DNA of 64,000 bases from Druceiella hillmani (taxonomy: Eukaryota > Arthropoda > Insecta > Lepidoptera > Hepialidae). This document shows positions 37,813 to 49,836 of the stretch, in pieces. The stretch spans positions 52,101,501 through 52,165,500 of the forward strand of contig JAYKKI010000004.1 of the NCBI GenBank assembly GCA_039881145.1, written 5' to 3'. The position numbers and the translations under genes were made by a program. Under the pieces are notes generated by a model that saw only the letters and a list, made by a program, of their open reading frames with translations, ran no database searches and was not told the DNA's origin. Every line of letters begins with the position of its first letter. The stretch's first letter is position 1.

Positions 37813-38495
37813 TTATGACAAACCTTAAATCAATATTATTTTTGTGGTCGCAATCAAGAGCGTGTATTGCCATATAACAAGATTTCTGATAATGAATGTA
37901 TAGTCTTTTTGGTTTGTACAGTTATCCGTAAATGCGGAACCACGCACAACGTCGAATACGACAATAATCATACGAAAAATGTTAAAATGCCCGCTCACCT
38001 TGGTATAATAATTTGGAAAAAGAAAACTATATATTTGACCTTTAATTAATGATTATAGGTTAAAATTCGTGATAAAAACATACGAATTTTCAGCTATAAG
38101 AGCGAAATTAATAGATTAAAACGCTAGAAACAATAGGAGATGTTTAAAATGTATGTGACAAGAGTAAAATAGTTTCAGCCATATGCATATGACACATTCA
38201 ACAGAACAAGTTTTTGATGGTTTGTAAATTATTTTTTATAATGGAAAATAAAAAAAGACATGAATACAACGAAAAAAATGCAGCAAACTGTGCTTGTTAT
38301 TCATCATTACGTAAAGCTATAGGCGCGTCTTTTTCGAAACAGATTTTTTTTCGAAGAGATATACATCATAATTATTACAATTTTTATATGATTGAAAAAC
38401 CTTATCATATTAATTAAGGTTACATTTAAAGGCGTATTTGTATAATAAATGACTTTATTAAATTATGCTAGTTTTCATGGTTGTCTTGAAAAAAT
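37813..38495. other. Ordinary intron, nothing recognised
   Basis: Open frames at 37867-38049 and 38214-38417 are short, AT-driven and unrecognised. Confidence 0.4.
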
Positions 38496-38498
38496 GTT

Positions 38499-38880
38499 TT
38501 AAAAATAACCTTTTTTAGGTTTCCATAACTTAAAAAAAAATGGATCCCTTATAAGATCCCCCATATGTCTGTCAGTCCGTCTGTCACAGTCAATTTTCTG
38601 AGAAACTATGTGAAGTAGAAGCTTGAAACGTGGCATAGTAATACATCTTATTAATCCACATATTTTGCACAAGTGACTAACTTTTTGAAAATATAAGAAA
38701 AAGAAATAAAGTACTTTTTCAAAAAAGTATTTAATTTTTTTTTTCGGAGCATTTGGGATAAGTTTCGAAAGGGTTATTACGATGAATACAAAAACTTTTT
38801 TTTTTACATAATTTAAAATCGCATTTTTAAAAAGATTCTGAAAATATGCGAACATTAACAACCCTTATTTCCTACACTAA
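38499..38880 (-). mobile_element. LINE-type 3' region, related to the three-copy family (reverse)
   Basis: On the minus strand it reads tgacagacggactgacag, catatgggggatcttataag, then ttaagttatggaaacctaaa, the usual order (gacagac block, agggatcc block, tacggaaccctaaa end). A 120-codon frame across it (ending with DRRTDRHMGDLIRDPFF) is the translated repeat, not a gene. Confidence 0.6.
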
Positions 38881-39072
38881 TGAACCAAAAAATCAAGAAC
38901 AAAAGAAGATTTCAGCAAAACTGTAGCGATTATCATAGAACTTGTATTTTTTTTAATATACACCTTGTTTTACGCCTGTGGAATGTATAATAGGCAATAT
39001 GTTTGCGTTGTGAAAACTTAATATTTGTGAATAGTTTAATAGAAGTATTATGTACAGTTAGATGTTTATAAG

Positions 39073-39126
39073 TGCCGAAATGTGTACGAAACCCTCGTAG
39101 TGCGAATTATACCCTTACTTGATAGG
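39073..39126 (+). mobile_element. Decayed retroelement 3' terminus next to the 24 bp array
   Basis: gtgccgaaatgtgtacgaaa, then ccctcgtagtgcgaattat and acccttacttgatagg, aligns with 33145-33200 and with the common lepidopteran 3' end. The array starts inside the acttg... part of the tail. Confidence 0.55.
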
Positions 39127-39451
39127 TTGTATTAAAGCATACTTGATAGGTTGTATTAGAACGTACTTGATAGGTTGTATTAAAGCATACTTGATAGGTT
39201 GTATTAAAACGTACTTGATAGGTTGTATTAAAGTATACTTGATATATTGTATTAAAACTTACTTTAAAAGTTGTATTAAAGCATACTTGATATATTGTAT
39301 TAAAACGTACTGGATAGGTTGTATTAAAACGTACTTTATAGGTTGTATTAAAACGCACTTTATAGGTTGTAATAAAACGTACTTGATAGGCTGTATTAAA
39401 GCATACTTGATATATTATATTAGAGCATACTTAATAGGTTGTATTAAAACA
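39117..39451 (+). repeat. Minisatellite, 24 bp unit, about 14 copies
   Basis: The unit starts acttgataggttgtattaaa and ends with gcat or acgt. Length 24 keeps frames open on both strands (39119-39472 + and 39107-39358 -), giving repeats such as LIGCIKTY that I do not regard as coding. Confidence 0.95.
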
Positions 39452-40885
39452 TTCAAAGTATATAAAAAATAAAAAAATAAGTCATTTAACATCGATAATA
39501 ATTCTCACACTTGTATAATCTATTAAGCAAATTTTGAAATGCAACTTCAATTGTATTTTAAAACGTAAAAATAGACGTAATATTTAAAATGTGTTTTTGG
39601 TACATAGCGACCTTTTACTGGCGTACAATAGTGGCTTGGTAGGAAATGAGGTCATAGATGTATTTTGTATTATATATACAAAAGATAATTAGAGATAAGA
39701 ATAAAGATAATAAAAAATGTACAAAGCCAGTTTGCCTCATTAAATTGAAGTGTTGCACTTTGTATTCGTGAAGTGAATCAAACTACTTTTTTATTTAGTC
39801 GTTAATTATCGTATTTGATGCGCTTCTTGGAATCGTCGACAGCTTGTATAAGGAGAAGAGATCGTGTCATCTGACTCATGTATTACTTTACTTATCTGTT
39901 ATCTCCAGCTTCACCAAAGTCAGATATGTATTGACTATACAAAAATAAGAAAAAATTTTGCACACATATTACATTTTATTTGTTATAAAAATTCGCCAAG
40001 AAATTAAGTGGAAGTCTATGTGAAGAATTTATTTTAAAAAAATGAAGCGCCAAATATAATGTAGAAATTGAAATAAATGTTGTTTATGGTCAGTCTATTG
40101 TCTTTGAATACAAGAGAAAATAATAAATCGTATAGCATATATAGCCCATTCTTAACTTATAAAATGGCTTCATCTCGAAGTGGCTTTAATTTTCTATGGT
40201 TTTTTAAACTGCTGATACAATTTTGTTTTATTTTTAAAGATGGCGGTTTTGTAAATGATAATGTATATGGACGAGGCATTTGAAGTATTTCGTCATAAAA
40301 TTGCATCTATTGAGAGATATTTCGAATAAAGCTCTACGTATGATCTTTTTATTTTTTACCGACACCCCCTCGACCCTTCCTCTCCAGACTTTTCCCATAA
40401 TTTATAAAAACAATATTAATTTTAATTTCTTATTTGCATATGGACTTTAAAATATTACTCTGATCAAGGCGGAGCTCGAGGAGAAACGACATATAGCATA
40501 TAGACATATAGCGAAGATTATGGCAAAAGTTAATTCAAAATGTATTTCGGAATTGTTTCCAGTGTTTTAGAGAGCTTTTATGTTTTTTTATACATTGTAA
40601 TTATGCAGGTAAAAAAAAAATATTTTCCTTTATTGAGCGCTTCGTGATAAGCTTTTGCGTTCTTCAACTTCCAGAAAGCGGTTAAACTAGGCAAGTTAAC
40701 GATCTTGTTATAAACAGAAATATAATTACGCGACGTTTAGTCTATATTGTGAGGTAACAGTTTAAGTAGAAGCACCATACCATTGTCGTATAGAAAAAAA
40801 AATGTTAATTTTATGTCGTAGAACGTCTACTGCTGTTGATATCGTCGCATTTGCATTTTCTATTAATCATAGCCTTTTATATTTA
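39452..40885. other. Ordinary intron, nothing recognised
   Basis: AT-rich with short frames only. CCCCCTCGACCCTTCC near 40367 is an isolated C-rich spot. Confidence 0.4.
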
Positions 40886-40889
40886 TCGT

Positions 40890-41040
40890 CGTTGCCGGTT
40901 ACGTAATAAGGAGCGGTCGTTTATTGCTCGCGCGCCGCCCAGACGTTGTGTTTCATGCTGTCGCGACAAGGTCGAGCGGCGATATTGCTGCAAACCATAT
41001 GGGTCAATGTGGCCGTCGGTTCTGGACTGGCGTTTAGTTT
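40890..41040 (+). promoter_or_regulatory. CpG-rich island; possible promoter
   Basis: CpG words (gtcgtcgttgccgg, gctcgcgcgccgcccagacg, tgtcgcgacaaggtcgagcg) in AT-rich surroundings. Frames on both strands (40836-41063, 40883-41071) are composition-driven. Confidence 0.25.
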
Positions 41041-41348
41041 GTTTGTTTTTGTTTTCACAATAATATCCCATTGTGTTTTAACGATCTGCTACAGAGGTGG
41101 ATCAAGCGTTGAATGATCTCAAAGGTCGATTTGATATTGGAACTGAATTGTTTGTTTGTGTGATTTTTCCCTTCATTACGACGCGGTTAATTATTGTTTT
41201 TTTTAATATACTGAATAAAATATTGCCACTGACTTCATGGTATTAATGTACAAAATTAAAATTGTGTCGAATACGATTTATACTATATGTTTTACTGTAG
41301 AGATATGTACATATGTAATTTATTTATGTATTTTAATGTATCTAATTG

Positions 41349-41500
41349 ATACATATGGCGGGTATCGCTAGGAGAGTAATATCTTATAGCCAACCAGAAC
41401 ATCAGTTCAGTCCCGCCCGCGAATCGAACCCGGGTCGCCGCAATGCGCCGCGCAGTCAAAGCCGTCACGACATATACATAAATTGTCAAAAGTCGGCGAC
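41349..41500 (-). mobile_element. tRNA-related SINE-like fragment (minus strand)
   Basis: The minus strand reads ggcgacccgggttcgattcg, a Pol III B-box (GGTTCGATTC) preceded by a GC-rich segment (tgactgcgcggcgcattgc). No cloverleaf can be drawn with confidence, so this is a SINE-like piece rather than a tRNA. Confidence 0.5.
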
Positions 41501-41973
41501 GACATAAACATAAATTGATATATACGTATAAATAATATTGATATAAACAAAATTAAAAAAAAAAGGAACACGCATAAAGAAAGGGTCTTGTAGTTGTCTA
41601 TATCTCTTGAAGTCTGTGATGCTTGTTGACAGAGATCACATTTTTCAAATTTGTGTGGTGGGGTTATTTCAAAGCTTACTATTTTGCAAATTGTATTTAA
41701 AGTCCTCTAGGTCCTAAGTCTTGTTCGCAGATTATTTTGAAATTGCACTTTATGTAGAAAATTCTGCCCAATGACAACGACGTATTAAAAGAATATCAGA
41801 ATTCCGTTCATTAAAAAAAGAACATTAAAAAATCAAAACAGTGCTTATCGCTGATGTCAATCGCGATCTCCACATGACGCGTCTACTTGCAAACTTTTAT
41901 GCGCATAGTTCTAAAACTGTAGAAACAGTGACGCTGTGACAGATGGACAGAAGTATATGTCTACGGAACTTTC

Positions 41974-42079
41974 AAAAACGAGCGAAAATATTTTAACAAC
42001 CTCAAAAAGACCAATATTAAGATGCACTTAATATTGTTAAAGTTTTTTGAGGCTGTCAAAATATTTTTGCTCGGTTTTT
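41974..42079. repeat. Imperfect hairpin with about 48-base arms
   Basis: aaaaacgagcgaaaatattt ... caatattaag, a short loop (atgca), then cttaatattg ... aaatatttttgctcggttttt. Arms pair apart from a few mismatches and a small asymmetric bulge near 42000. MITE remnant or transcribed hairpin. Confidence 0.8.
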
Positions 42080-42189
42080 AAGGTTGTAGTGTAAAATTAT
42101 TACGTATGTATCTAATAGCTTCAACAAGTTACTAATACTGTGGATAATGTATCTACATTTATCCGACACTCGCGGGACATTTGTTCACA

Positions 42190-42815
42190 ACCAGTAAAGC
42201 TATAAAAGGGGTATGCTTTTGAAAATTATTAAAAATATTTTAACGTATCCATCTACAGTTATGCTACTCCATAACTTGTAACCTATAAAAGGGATAATTT
42301 TGACAATATTTGAATATGTCCATCTACAGTTATACTACTTCATAACTTGGAATCTATAAAGTGGATGTTTTTGACAATATTTTAATATGTCCATCTACAG
42401 TTATACTACTTCATAACTTGTAACCTATAAAAGGGATAATTTTGACGATATTTTAATATGTCCATCTACAGTTATACTACTTCATAACTTGTAATCTATA
42501 AAATGGATGTTTTTGACAATATTTTAATATGTCTATCTACAGTTATACTACTTCATAACTTGTAATCTATAAAATGAATGTTTTTGACAATATTTTAATA
42601 TGTCCATCTACAGTTATACTACTTCATAACTTGTCACCTATAAAAGGGATAATTTTGACAATATTTTAATACATCCATCTACGGTTCTTCTAGGACTCAA
42701 CTAGTAAAACTACAAAAGGTGGTACGTTGACAGTAGTTTAAGCCACATACAATTCTACTACTTCACAACTGGTAAAGTTATAAAATAGTACTTTGAAAAT
42801 ATTTTAATACATCCA
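42190..42815 (+). repeat. Minisatellite, 71 bp unit, about 8.8 copies
   Basis: The marker catctacagttata recurs with exact 71-base spacing (acag at 42255, 42326, 42397, 42468, 42539, 42610, then acgg at 42681). The unit includes cataacttgtaacctataaa and ttttgacaatattttaatat. The outer copies are more diverged than the inner ones. Confidence 0.95.
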
Positions 42816-44480
42816 TAGCCCCTTTGAATTGCAACGCATGAAATGAATCATAAAATTTCATGATTAATTTGGTGCTTATTATAATAAATATACAGTTGAA
42901 GATACATTCCTTAATCTTAAAAAATGTCCACTTCCACATAAAAATGTTGTTGCCACCTTCTGTGTTGAGAAGCTGAAATCGAACACTGAAAAGGTTTTTA
43001 ACGGTATTCCGATAGTGTCATTGCCGTCGGACCGTATTAATAACGATTTAAAGACGAATGCCTTATCGCAATCGCGCACTGTCAAAACGTCATTTTCGGC
43101 GCCAGCGGCGGCTTCATCTTGTCGCGCTTAAGAATAATTACAAGTATCGTTTGAGATGTAATCTTTCACTTAACGTTTATTTATTACCGTCTTTGATTAA
43201 CGGTAAGTCGTGAAGGTCGCGTCTGATTGCGGAGTCAACGATAATTTAAGCAAAAAAAAAAACAATTATAGAAAGCATATTTATTTATGTTAATTTTGCG
43301 ACTTGTTATTTTGACTGGTATTATCGAAAGACTATCTGTTTTTTTTTCTCGTATTGCAAAGGAAGATTTTATTTTTTGAAACCTATACAAATATTGCATG
43401 TGTAAATTTCTTTAGTTCTTACAAATCAGCTTCTATTATCTTAATGTAGATTTGTGTAAAACCAATATTCGATTTAAAAATATCGGGATTGATTCTGTTA
43501 ATGACATTGAAGATATAATAAAAAAAATATGACGCCGTGTTAACCTATTCGAAAAGTGAAGGTTTTTTTGGAATTTGCGATGTAAAATTAATGGACTTGC
43601 AGAGAATGTTTTAAGTTACGATGTATATATTTTATTATTTACATGAAATAGTTGGACATAAATATATTTGAAATTTTTCGAGAGTAGAAATGTGCAGTTA
43701 ATTTTTTAAAATGTTTATTGCTGTAATCAGCATAAAAACGACACTCTGACACGGTCAATGCAACTGCAGATTTAATGATTTACAATTGTCGACGTTATGC
43801 AAATGGACGTTACCATTAATATTTTGTTAACAAGTTCCAAGCCCTTAATATCGACAGAATATAGAGGTAAATTGATACAGATATATCGATCACCAAGATT
43901 TTAATTGGAGAGAAGTGTAAACTAACTCTTATATTTTTGAGACGTTTCTTCTATATTTTCGTTTGTAAATTTTACCATTTTACATAAATTTTACATTTCC
44001 TTACGGAATCAACTATAATTTAAACGTGGATCTAAGCTGAACAAAAGCCCAAACCTTTGAAAAACATTGAACGTTAGATAACAGATGATATCGTCCACAT
44101 AGAATATACCACCTCGCAGTTCGGAAAATCGGAATTTATAAACTTTGTTACAAAACAAAACGGGCAGTACAATGAGGGTATGAATATAATTATGAAAATA
44201 GTCTACTGGCAAAATGATCATAGCATACTGGCGTAGGCGGCTACAGAGTTGAAGTTTACCCTTTGCAGGTTGGTAATTTGAAAAAAATTAATTACTTCAA
44301 TCGTATTTGTCGTACCCTCTTGAGACACCACAGAGTCTCTAAGACCCTGGGATCAAAAAAATATGCAATAAAATTGATTGATTGTTTCATACAGGCGAAA
44401 TCAATCAAACATGTAGGTTTTCAAAGACCCAAAGACTACGGTATCTCTGTAGGGTTAGTTGAACTTCGATGAAAGATAAA
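42816..44480. other. Ordinary intron; CpG-richer patch at 43010-43130
   Basis: gtcattttcggcgccagcgg and cttgtcgcgcttaag mark a CpG-richer patch. The frame 44263-44472 follows a good acceptor-like tract (ctttgcag) but encodes nothing I recognise. Confidence 0.35.
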
Positions 44481-44492
44481 CAATTAGCTCTA

Positions 44493-44547
44493 CAATCGAC
44501 ATTGGCTCTTATTACGCGCCCTGCGTGATAAGGGCCAATGTCGATTG
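44493..44547 (+). repeat. 25 bp hairpin with only G-U wobbles, 5-base loop
   Basis: Arms 44493-44517 (caatcgacattggctctt...) and 44523-44547 (...agggccaatgtcgattg) are reverse complements except for two T/G positions that pair as G-U in a + strand transcript. The loop is gccct. It lies 77 bases upstream of the candidate exon start at 44624. Confidence 0.85.
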
Positions 44548-44623
44548 AAAAAATCGTCCGTCTGGTGGCTTTGCGACCTCGACTCTCGGCGGCTCACAAA
44601 GCCAATACGCGCGGTACGTGAAC

Positions 44624-44785
44624 ATGATACCAAGTGACAGCATCGATGAGCGAGAGCGCGATTTTCACGGCAAGGTCGCTCCGTGGCACTATCATCGTGT
44701 CTGCGCTTATGCGGTTCATTCTTCTCCCTCGATGATGCTGAGTGTTGCTATCAATCATGTTCTTCCGTGGACTACTAGTGGTGAA
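44624..44785 (+). CDS. Candidate first coding exon of an unknown gene or isoform
   Basis: An open frame runs from 44549 to 44815. The ATG at 44624 sits in gtgaacATG, close to the insect start context. After 54 codons the sequence meets a consensus donor, GAA|GTAAGTAA (GT at 44786), and the frame closes soon after. The peptide begins MIPSDSIDERERDF, then HGKVAPWHYHRVCAYAV, and ends VLPWTTSGE; composition is balanced and the region is clearly GC-richer than its surroundings. There is no Gly2, so it would not give a myristoylated Src start. Possible nested gene, alternative first exon, or chance. Without a downstream partner exon I cannot decide. Confidence 0.3.
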
Positions 44786-44789
44786 GTAA

Positions 44790-45043
44790 GTAAAAACTAC
44801 TTGCGCATATTTTAATATCTAGTCTCCATACTTTTACCTTGACGATACACCACATATTTAGAATTTATATACAAGGACAAATTATTGACAATCACAGTAC
44901 ACAGTCTCAGGATGTTTTCCGATTTCTTGATTTGGATCTATAAATCTATAAATATATCCTCGGTTTCATTTGTTAGAATGAAGTTGATTTTGATTACATT
45001 AATTTTGATTTAATTAGCGTCAATTTAAAGATATTTGAGCTAG

Positions 45044-45045
<2 letters not shown>
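44790..45045. other. AT-rich sequence, nothing recognised
   Basis: Short gap between the candidate exon and the TA microsatellite. Confidence 0.4.
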
Positions 45046-45120
<75 letters not shown>

Positions 45121-45185
45121 CACATGCATATACACATACACATATACACACACACAAACACGCACACACATATATATATATATAG
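45046..45185. repeat. (TA)n microsatellite with a CA-rich centre
   Basis: Nearly pure AT/TA to 45120, then acacaca-type sequence, ending in tatatatatata. Frames across it are not genes. Confidence 0.97.
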
Positions 45186-46789
45186 AGCGTTCTATAAAAC
45201 ATAAAAGTGTTAAATATACTCGAATAATCCCATCTTTGTAGTATGCTGGATACATCAAGCGAGAGTAGAAGTAAAAGGAAAGTTAATACAACGCAATATT
45301 AGGATTCTGCTGTTCATAAAGAAATAGCATTTACTTGTTATAATAAAAATAACCTGAGTTTCCATAAAAATACAAGTTTTTTGGAGTTCATTTTTTCATT
45401 TTCTCTCTTTTAAGAGTGAAATTTTCATTTTTGTAACTCATGGCCTAACGTTTTGTGGACAGTATCCTTTGCTGCTTTATATAACTAATTACGAAAAGAA
45501 AAATGTAAATATAATGAACTGAAACGTCATCTTTGCTGTCCGAAATAAGATCATACAGCATGTGGATTTAAAACTTAATGTTTACTAACTAATTATAACA
45601 ATTTAACGAAACCAAATTAAGAAAAAAATCTGTACCCATGATATATGCTTTGAGTATTCGGTTTTATTTATTTTTTTTTGTAAGTTCTTTTCCTTTTTAA
45701 TAAAAAATGAAATGGCAAAGCAAGCATAACCAATTATAGAACGTTTGGCTGTTTGCATTGTGTCTTCCGATCAAGATCAAATGTCCGGTCAAAGTGATTA
45801 CAGTAATGTTGGTGTGATTTTTCCTATTGTATCAGATAACGAACTGTGGAATTGCGTTGAAATTAGGCCGATTGGCATGGTGTATTAATTTTATTATAAT
45901 AATTTTGCTAAAACTCGTAATTAACGTATAAATTTATGAATCGGTCACCTTTGATATTTCTTGTCAATAAATAACGAAGATAACATTGCAGTGAAGCGGT
46001 TAATTGGCGCCTATAAATTGTTACATTGCTATTGCGTTAAGTAATATGATAAATTTACATAATATGACACTATAATCGTAGCGCATAAACAATAAAAAAA
46101 TGTGCACAACCATAGGCTCAATTAATAAATGCATTAGACGAAGTCTCAAGCAAAGAATGTCATTTGAAACATGAAACTGCAATTATTATTCATTTGAGAA
46201 TTCTTTGATTGAGTGGTTGGCCTTCCTTGACGAGAATTTGCCGTTCGTTAATTTTGAAAGGCTCCAGCTTTTGAAAGTTCAAATCCGTCTCGTCGCTCGA
46301 TACGAACGTTGAGCGTCACTATTGTAGATAGACGTTGAAGGGCGTTTTTGAGTCACAAGTTTAAAAATACTTATTTATCTATATTTTTACCTCCACCTAA
46401 TTCAATCTCAATAAATCCTTTCCACGTATTACAAAAATTTCTTTAAATATTTTGTTCTCGGTATTCGATTGAGAGAATGTTATCCTCGACCGCATTTCAA
46501 AGTGATTTTCTATTTCGGTTGAACTAATTACGAAGCGGATAATTTGGTTAGGTCTAGTTGATTTGTTGAGTTTTAATATTAAAATTTTATTTGTTTTCCA
46601 GTTTTGTTCAATATTTGAATTTTTTTATTATATTCGGTTTATCACTATCCTTTAATATAGCAACATGTGAAGTGAGTTTATCCCATGAGAATATTTAAAA
46701 TTCTTATGTTCATTGTATAAGTTCAAAGCTCATAGATTATGTTAAATCAATATATGAGTTGTATATTTTTTTCCTTGGCAACAAGTAAA
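45186..46789. other. Ordinary intron, nothing recognised
   Basis: A slightly GC-richer patch at 46190-46320 (ttgacgagaatttgccg, gtctcgtcgctcgatacg). No frame or repeat partner seen. Confidence 0.4.
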
Positions 46790-47000
46790 TGCAGTATGTG
46801 CAACGAGAAGACCCCTCCACATGTCGATGAACGTCGCATGCGCAAGACGTGTGACACTGGCCTCCTTACCGGTAGGGGCATCAGCGAAACTGGAGCAGAG
46901 CGGCATTTGCTTGCTTTACTGAAGCGAATTCGCATGTGAATTGATGTTGAATTCAAGATTCGACTGGAAATTTGCCCGCGATGCGTGCGCTGAATGTGTC
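46790..47000 (+). promoter_or_regulatory. GC-richer island, unidentified
   Basis: Sharp change to GC-richer sequence (gaagacccctccacatgtcg, gtcgcatgcgcaagacgtg, cctccttaccggtaggggc). A + frame at 46739-46939 and a minus frame at 46747-46956 both stay open; neither shows a known motif. Conserved element, exon or old TE piece. Confidence 0.22.
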
Positions 47001-48765
47001 CTTAATGCGCCTTTAAACTTTAGATGGTTAAAAAAGAAATTAGCTTAATCCTAGCAGAACAATTCTGAGACGTGGTTAAGATAACTGTTTTGGATATATC
47101 TTGTATGGTTGATGAGGACGGGTTTTTCTTTATTGAAAAATTGAGTAGTCTCTATAAATAAAAATTGCAATTGTTAGGTGTTCTATATCCAGTAAATTTT
47201 AAAGAGTCAAAAGTAGAATTTGACACTGTCTAATCTGTCATTTGGTCTGTTGTGTCTAAATAAGGATAAATTGTCTTTGTAATTTTACGTCGTTTTTGGA
47301 ATGATGAGACACTATCGGCGGTAGAATCGGTTGAATTTAGTTTTCTATTTCACTGACACACTATAATTGGAAATAAAGAAAATGAGAAAATATTTTTTGA
47401 TCCATTTGACACTCTTTTTCAAATGTCCATTATTGAGAAGACCATAATAGGTTTTCATATTAAATAGCTTGTCGATATTGAAAAGAAGTATTAAGTGTAT
47501 TTGTTTATGCTTGGTGGAAAAATGCTGAACGTGTTTTATGTCTTTAATAGTCATATTGATTGAAGTGACTCAGTGCTGAGGCACGTTAGAGCGGTATTTC
47601 CATTGTCAAGTCCCTGCTATTGACCACACCTTGTGGGACAGCAGAGAACACGTCCAAACGCTAACGGCTCGTGTTCTATTGACAGCACGCAGTGGACAAA
47701 TTATTGAAAGGAGTATTGTCTTGAATAGCTTATTTCACAAGTCCTTGATTTCCTTCGCATTTTTATTTAGTGTGTGACGGACGAACATCGGGTAAATAAC
47801 ACCCAACAAAAATTGTCAATTAAAAAGGGGTTAAAACTTTATCTAAAAACCTAAAGCACGGGAGACTGTATTATTTTACATAGATTAATTTGGAGTAAAC
47901 ATTAACAAAATGTGTTTTGAGATCATGTTACCAAAATTCGTAAAACTTTCAGTACTGTCGAATTATCACGGAACGGTTAACATCTAGAATGTGAACTATA
48001 AACAAATAAGTGTTCGTGAAAGCGTCCCAGGGTCAGGAAATTGTATTTTTAGAAGTAATTTCTAAAAAGGAAATACAAATTACCAATATCTTAAGATTAT
48101 TTTAATTCTATATTATTTACCCTAGTCACTAGGAGTTAATAGTTAGTAATTATTATGTTTCAAGTTAATAGAAAAATTTACTAATTTAAAACATAAAAAG
48201 CAATATTATTTCAATTATTAAGAAAAAATACCTAATAACTATGGGGGATCTGTCGGAAGTTCATCTAAAAATATAATTTTTTGTTTTCATAAATAATAAT
48301 TTTGTCACCTTTCCCTTCATAACAATATTTAAAGATTGCTTTTACTCAAAATAGTAGTTTATAAGAAAAAGTGTTTTGTTTTCTGGAGTGCACAGTTTTA
48401 ACTGATATGTAAAAATCGTGATATCTTTAACATACTTTGTTTTTACAATTTACCATTTTTTATAACGTATCTTCCCCACGTCTCTGTGGATAATAAGGTT
48501 GGTTAAGATTAATGGTCTTATTCATTTACAAGTCTCGTTAATTTAGGTTTTCGTTATTTGCGTTGCATTTCCTGGTAGATGCAGTCACGCGATTTCGCAT
48601 CGCCAATTTTCATAAGTGATAATATAGAAAGCCGGTTACGGTCTTAGGAAGCAAGGAAACTTGTAAATTTTTACGTGCATTTGTTTCATGTTAGGCCTAT
48701 GACAGTATTAGAAGTGTAAATATTGCAAGTAGGTTATGACTGTGGTAATAAATATTGTCCACAAT
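47001..48765. other. Ordinary intron, nothing recognised
   Basis: A mildly GC-richer segment at 47580-47700 (gctgaggcacgttagagcgg, ccacaccttgtgggacagc) has no partner in the window. Confidence 0.4.
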
Positions 48766-49170
48766 GTTGGACTATTAAAGCGCATTGAAACCGAGCGGCG
48801 AGACGGATGGAAGAGATTAAAACTGTTCGATGTCGCCGTGTCTGATTTTGTCTTAATGTTTATTAATAATGTTTGTTTCGTAGGTTTTAAACGTATTGTT
48901 AGGTCGAAAGTTGTTTGATTTTCATTTTAAATTCGTTTTTTAATATTCAATATTATATTTTGTATCTTTGAATTAAAGAACTACTGTTGGACTATTAAAG
49001 CGCATTGAAACCGAGTGGCGAGATGGATGGGAGATATAAAAACTGTCCAATGTCGCCGTGTCTGATTTTGTCTTAATGTTTTATACGTATTGTTAAGTGG
49101 AAAGTTGTTTCATTTTCACTTTAAATTCGTTTGTAATATTCAGTATTATATTTTGTATCTTTGAATTAAA
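48766..49170 (+). repeat. Tandem duplication, 220 bp unit
   Basis: gttggactattaaagcgcat starts at 48766 and 48986. The copies share gaaaccgag(c/t)ggcgaga, gtcgccgtgtctgattttg, ttgtatctttgaattaaaga. The second copy has lost about 30 bases internally. Confidence 0.92.
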
Positions 49171-49534
49171 GAACTAAATAAAAGAAATATCTCATTTAGT
49201 TATGTGTCATATTCATTCCTTGAATATGATTACTTCTTCAATGTAAAGAAATATAAACGTTTTTAACAAAGTTTGTAGACCTTATGCATTTCAGCTTAGT
49301 TCCATAAACTGACAACAATATATCATCATGTTCAATGCGATGGTCATATATGAAGTATGTTATTTATTGTCATTGTTTATTATAACATAGTGGGAGATGG
49401 TATTATGTCTATGCAAACTAATATTCTACATTGCTGTTATCAATTTATTTAATCTCTATATTTCTAAGGATTCTGAAGATATACGCGAAGTGTGTGGAAT
49501 TTCAATATGAAGTTGAAATTCACCATTGTTAAAG
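49171..49534. other. Ordinary intron, nothing recognised
   Basis: A short hairpin (tcatattca ttcc ttgaatatga) near 49208 is too weak to call. Confidence 0.4.
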
Positions 49535-49640
49535 TAAAGGCGCGTGCGCGCTGACTGACGGTGGCTAAGCGCGTTAGTGGTCCCGCGGGATCAGAATATT
49601 CAAGTGGGTCAGCGCGGATAGATGTGTCCCTATGGCGTAG
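49535..49640 (+). promoter_or_regulatory. Short CpG-rich island
   Basis: gcgcgtgcgcgctgactgacgg, then gctaagcgcgttagtggtcc and cgcgggatcag. No frame; possible regulatory element. Confidence 0.2.
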
Positions 49641-49775
49641 GATATATTTTATATTTCTTGCGTAAAATGTCTAATTCCGGAATTTATTTGATGTCGCCCG
49701 TTGATTATATTTTTTTTGTTCATATTTGCTGATATTATGATATATTTGATAGGTTATGAAAAGTAAATAATTTTA

Positions 49776-49836
49776 GAAAAGTAACGGTTTATGAAAAGTA
49801 ACGGTTTATGAAAAGTAACGGTTTATGAAAAGTAAC
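49776..49836 (+). repeat. Short tandem repeat, 17 bp unit, 3.6 copies
   Basis: The unit is gaaaagtaacggtttat, perfectly repeated. Confidence 0.92.

Noticed and set aside
38499..38861. 120-codon minus-strand frame containing DRRTDRHMGDLIRDPFF
   Set aside because: The wording is the translated 3' region of a common lepidopteran retroelement, not a cellular gene.
39107..39472. Open frames of 117 and 83 codons on opposite strands
   Set aside because: Both are produced by the 24 bp tandem repeat.
41400..41460. Possible tRNA gene because of gaatcgaacccgggt
   Set aside because: Only the B-box/T-arm side is recognisable and no acceptor, D or anticodon stem fits, so it is treated as SINE-like.
44263..44472. 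69-codon frame beginning next to an acceptor-like ctttgcag
   Set aside because: No recognisable residues and no donor at its end; it does not connect to the candidate exon at 44624.
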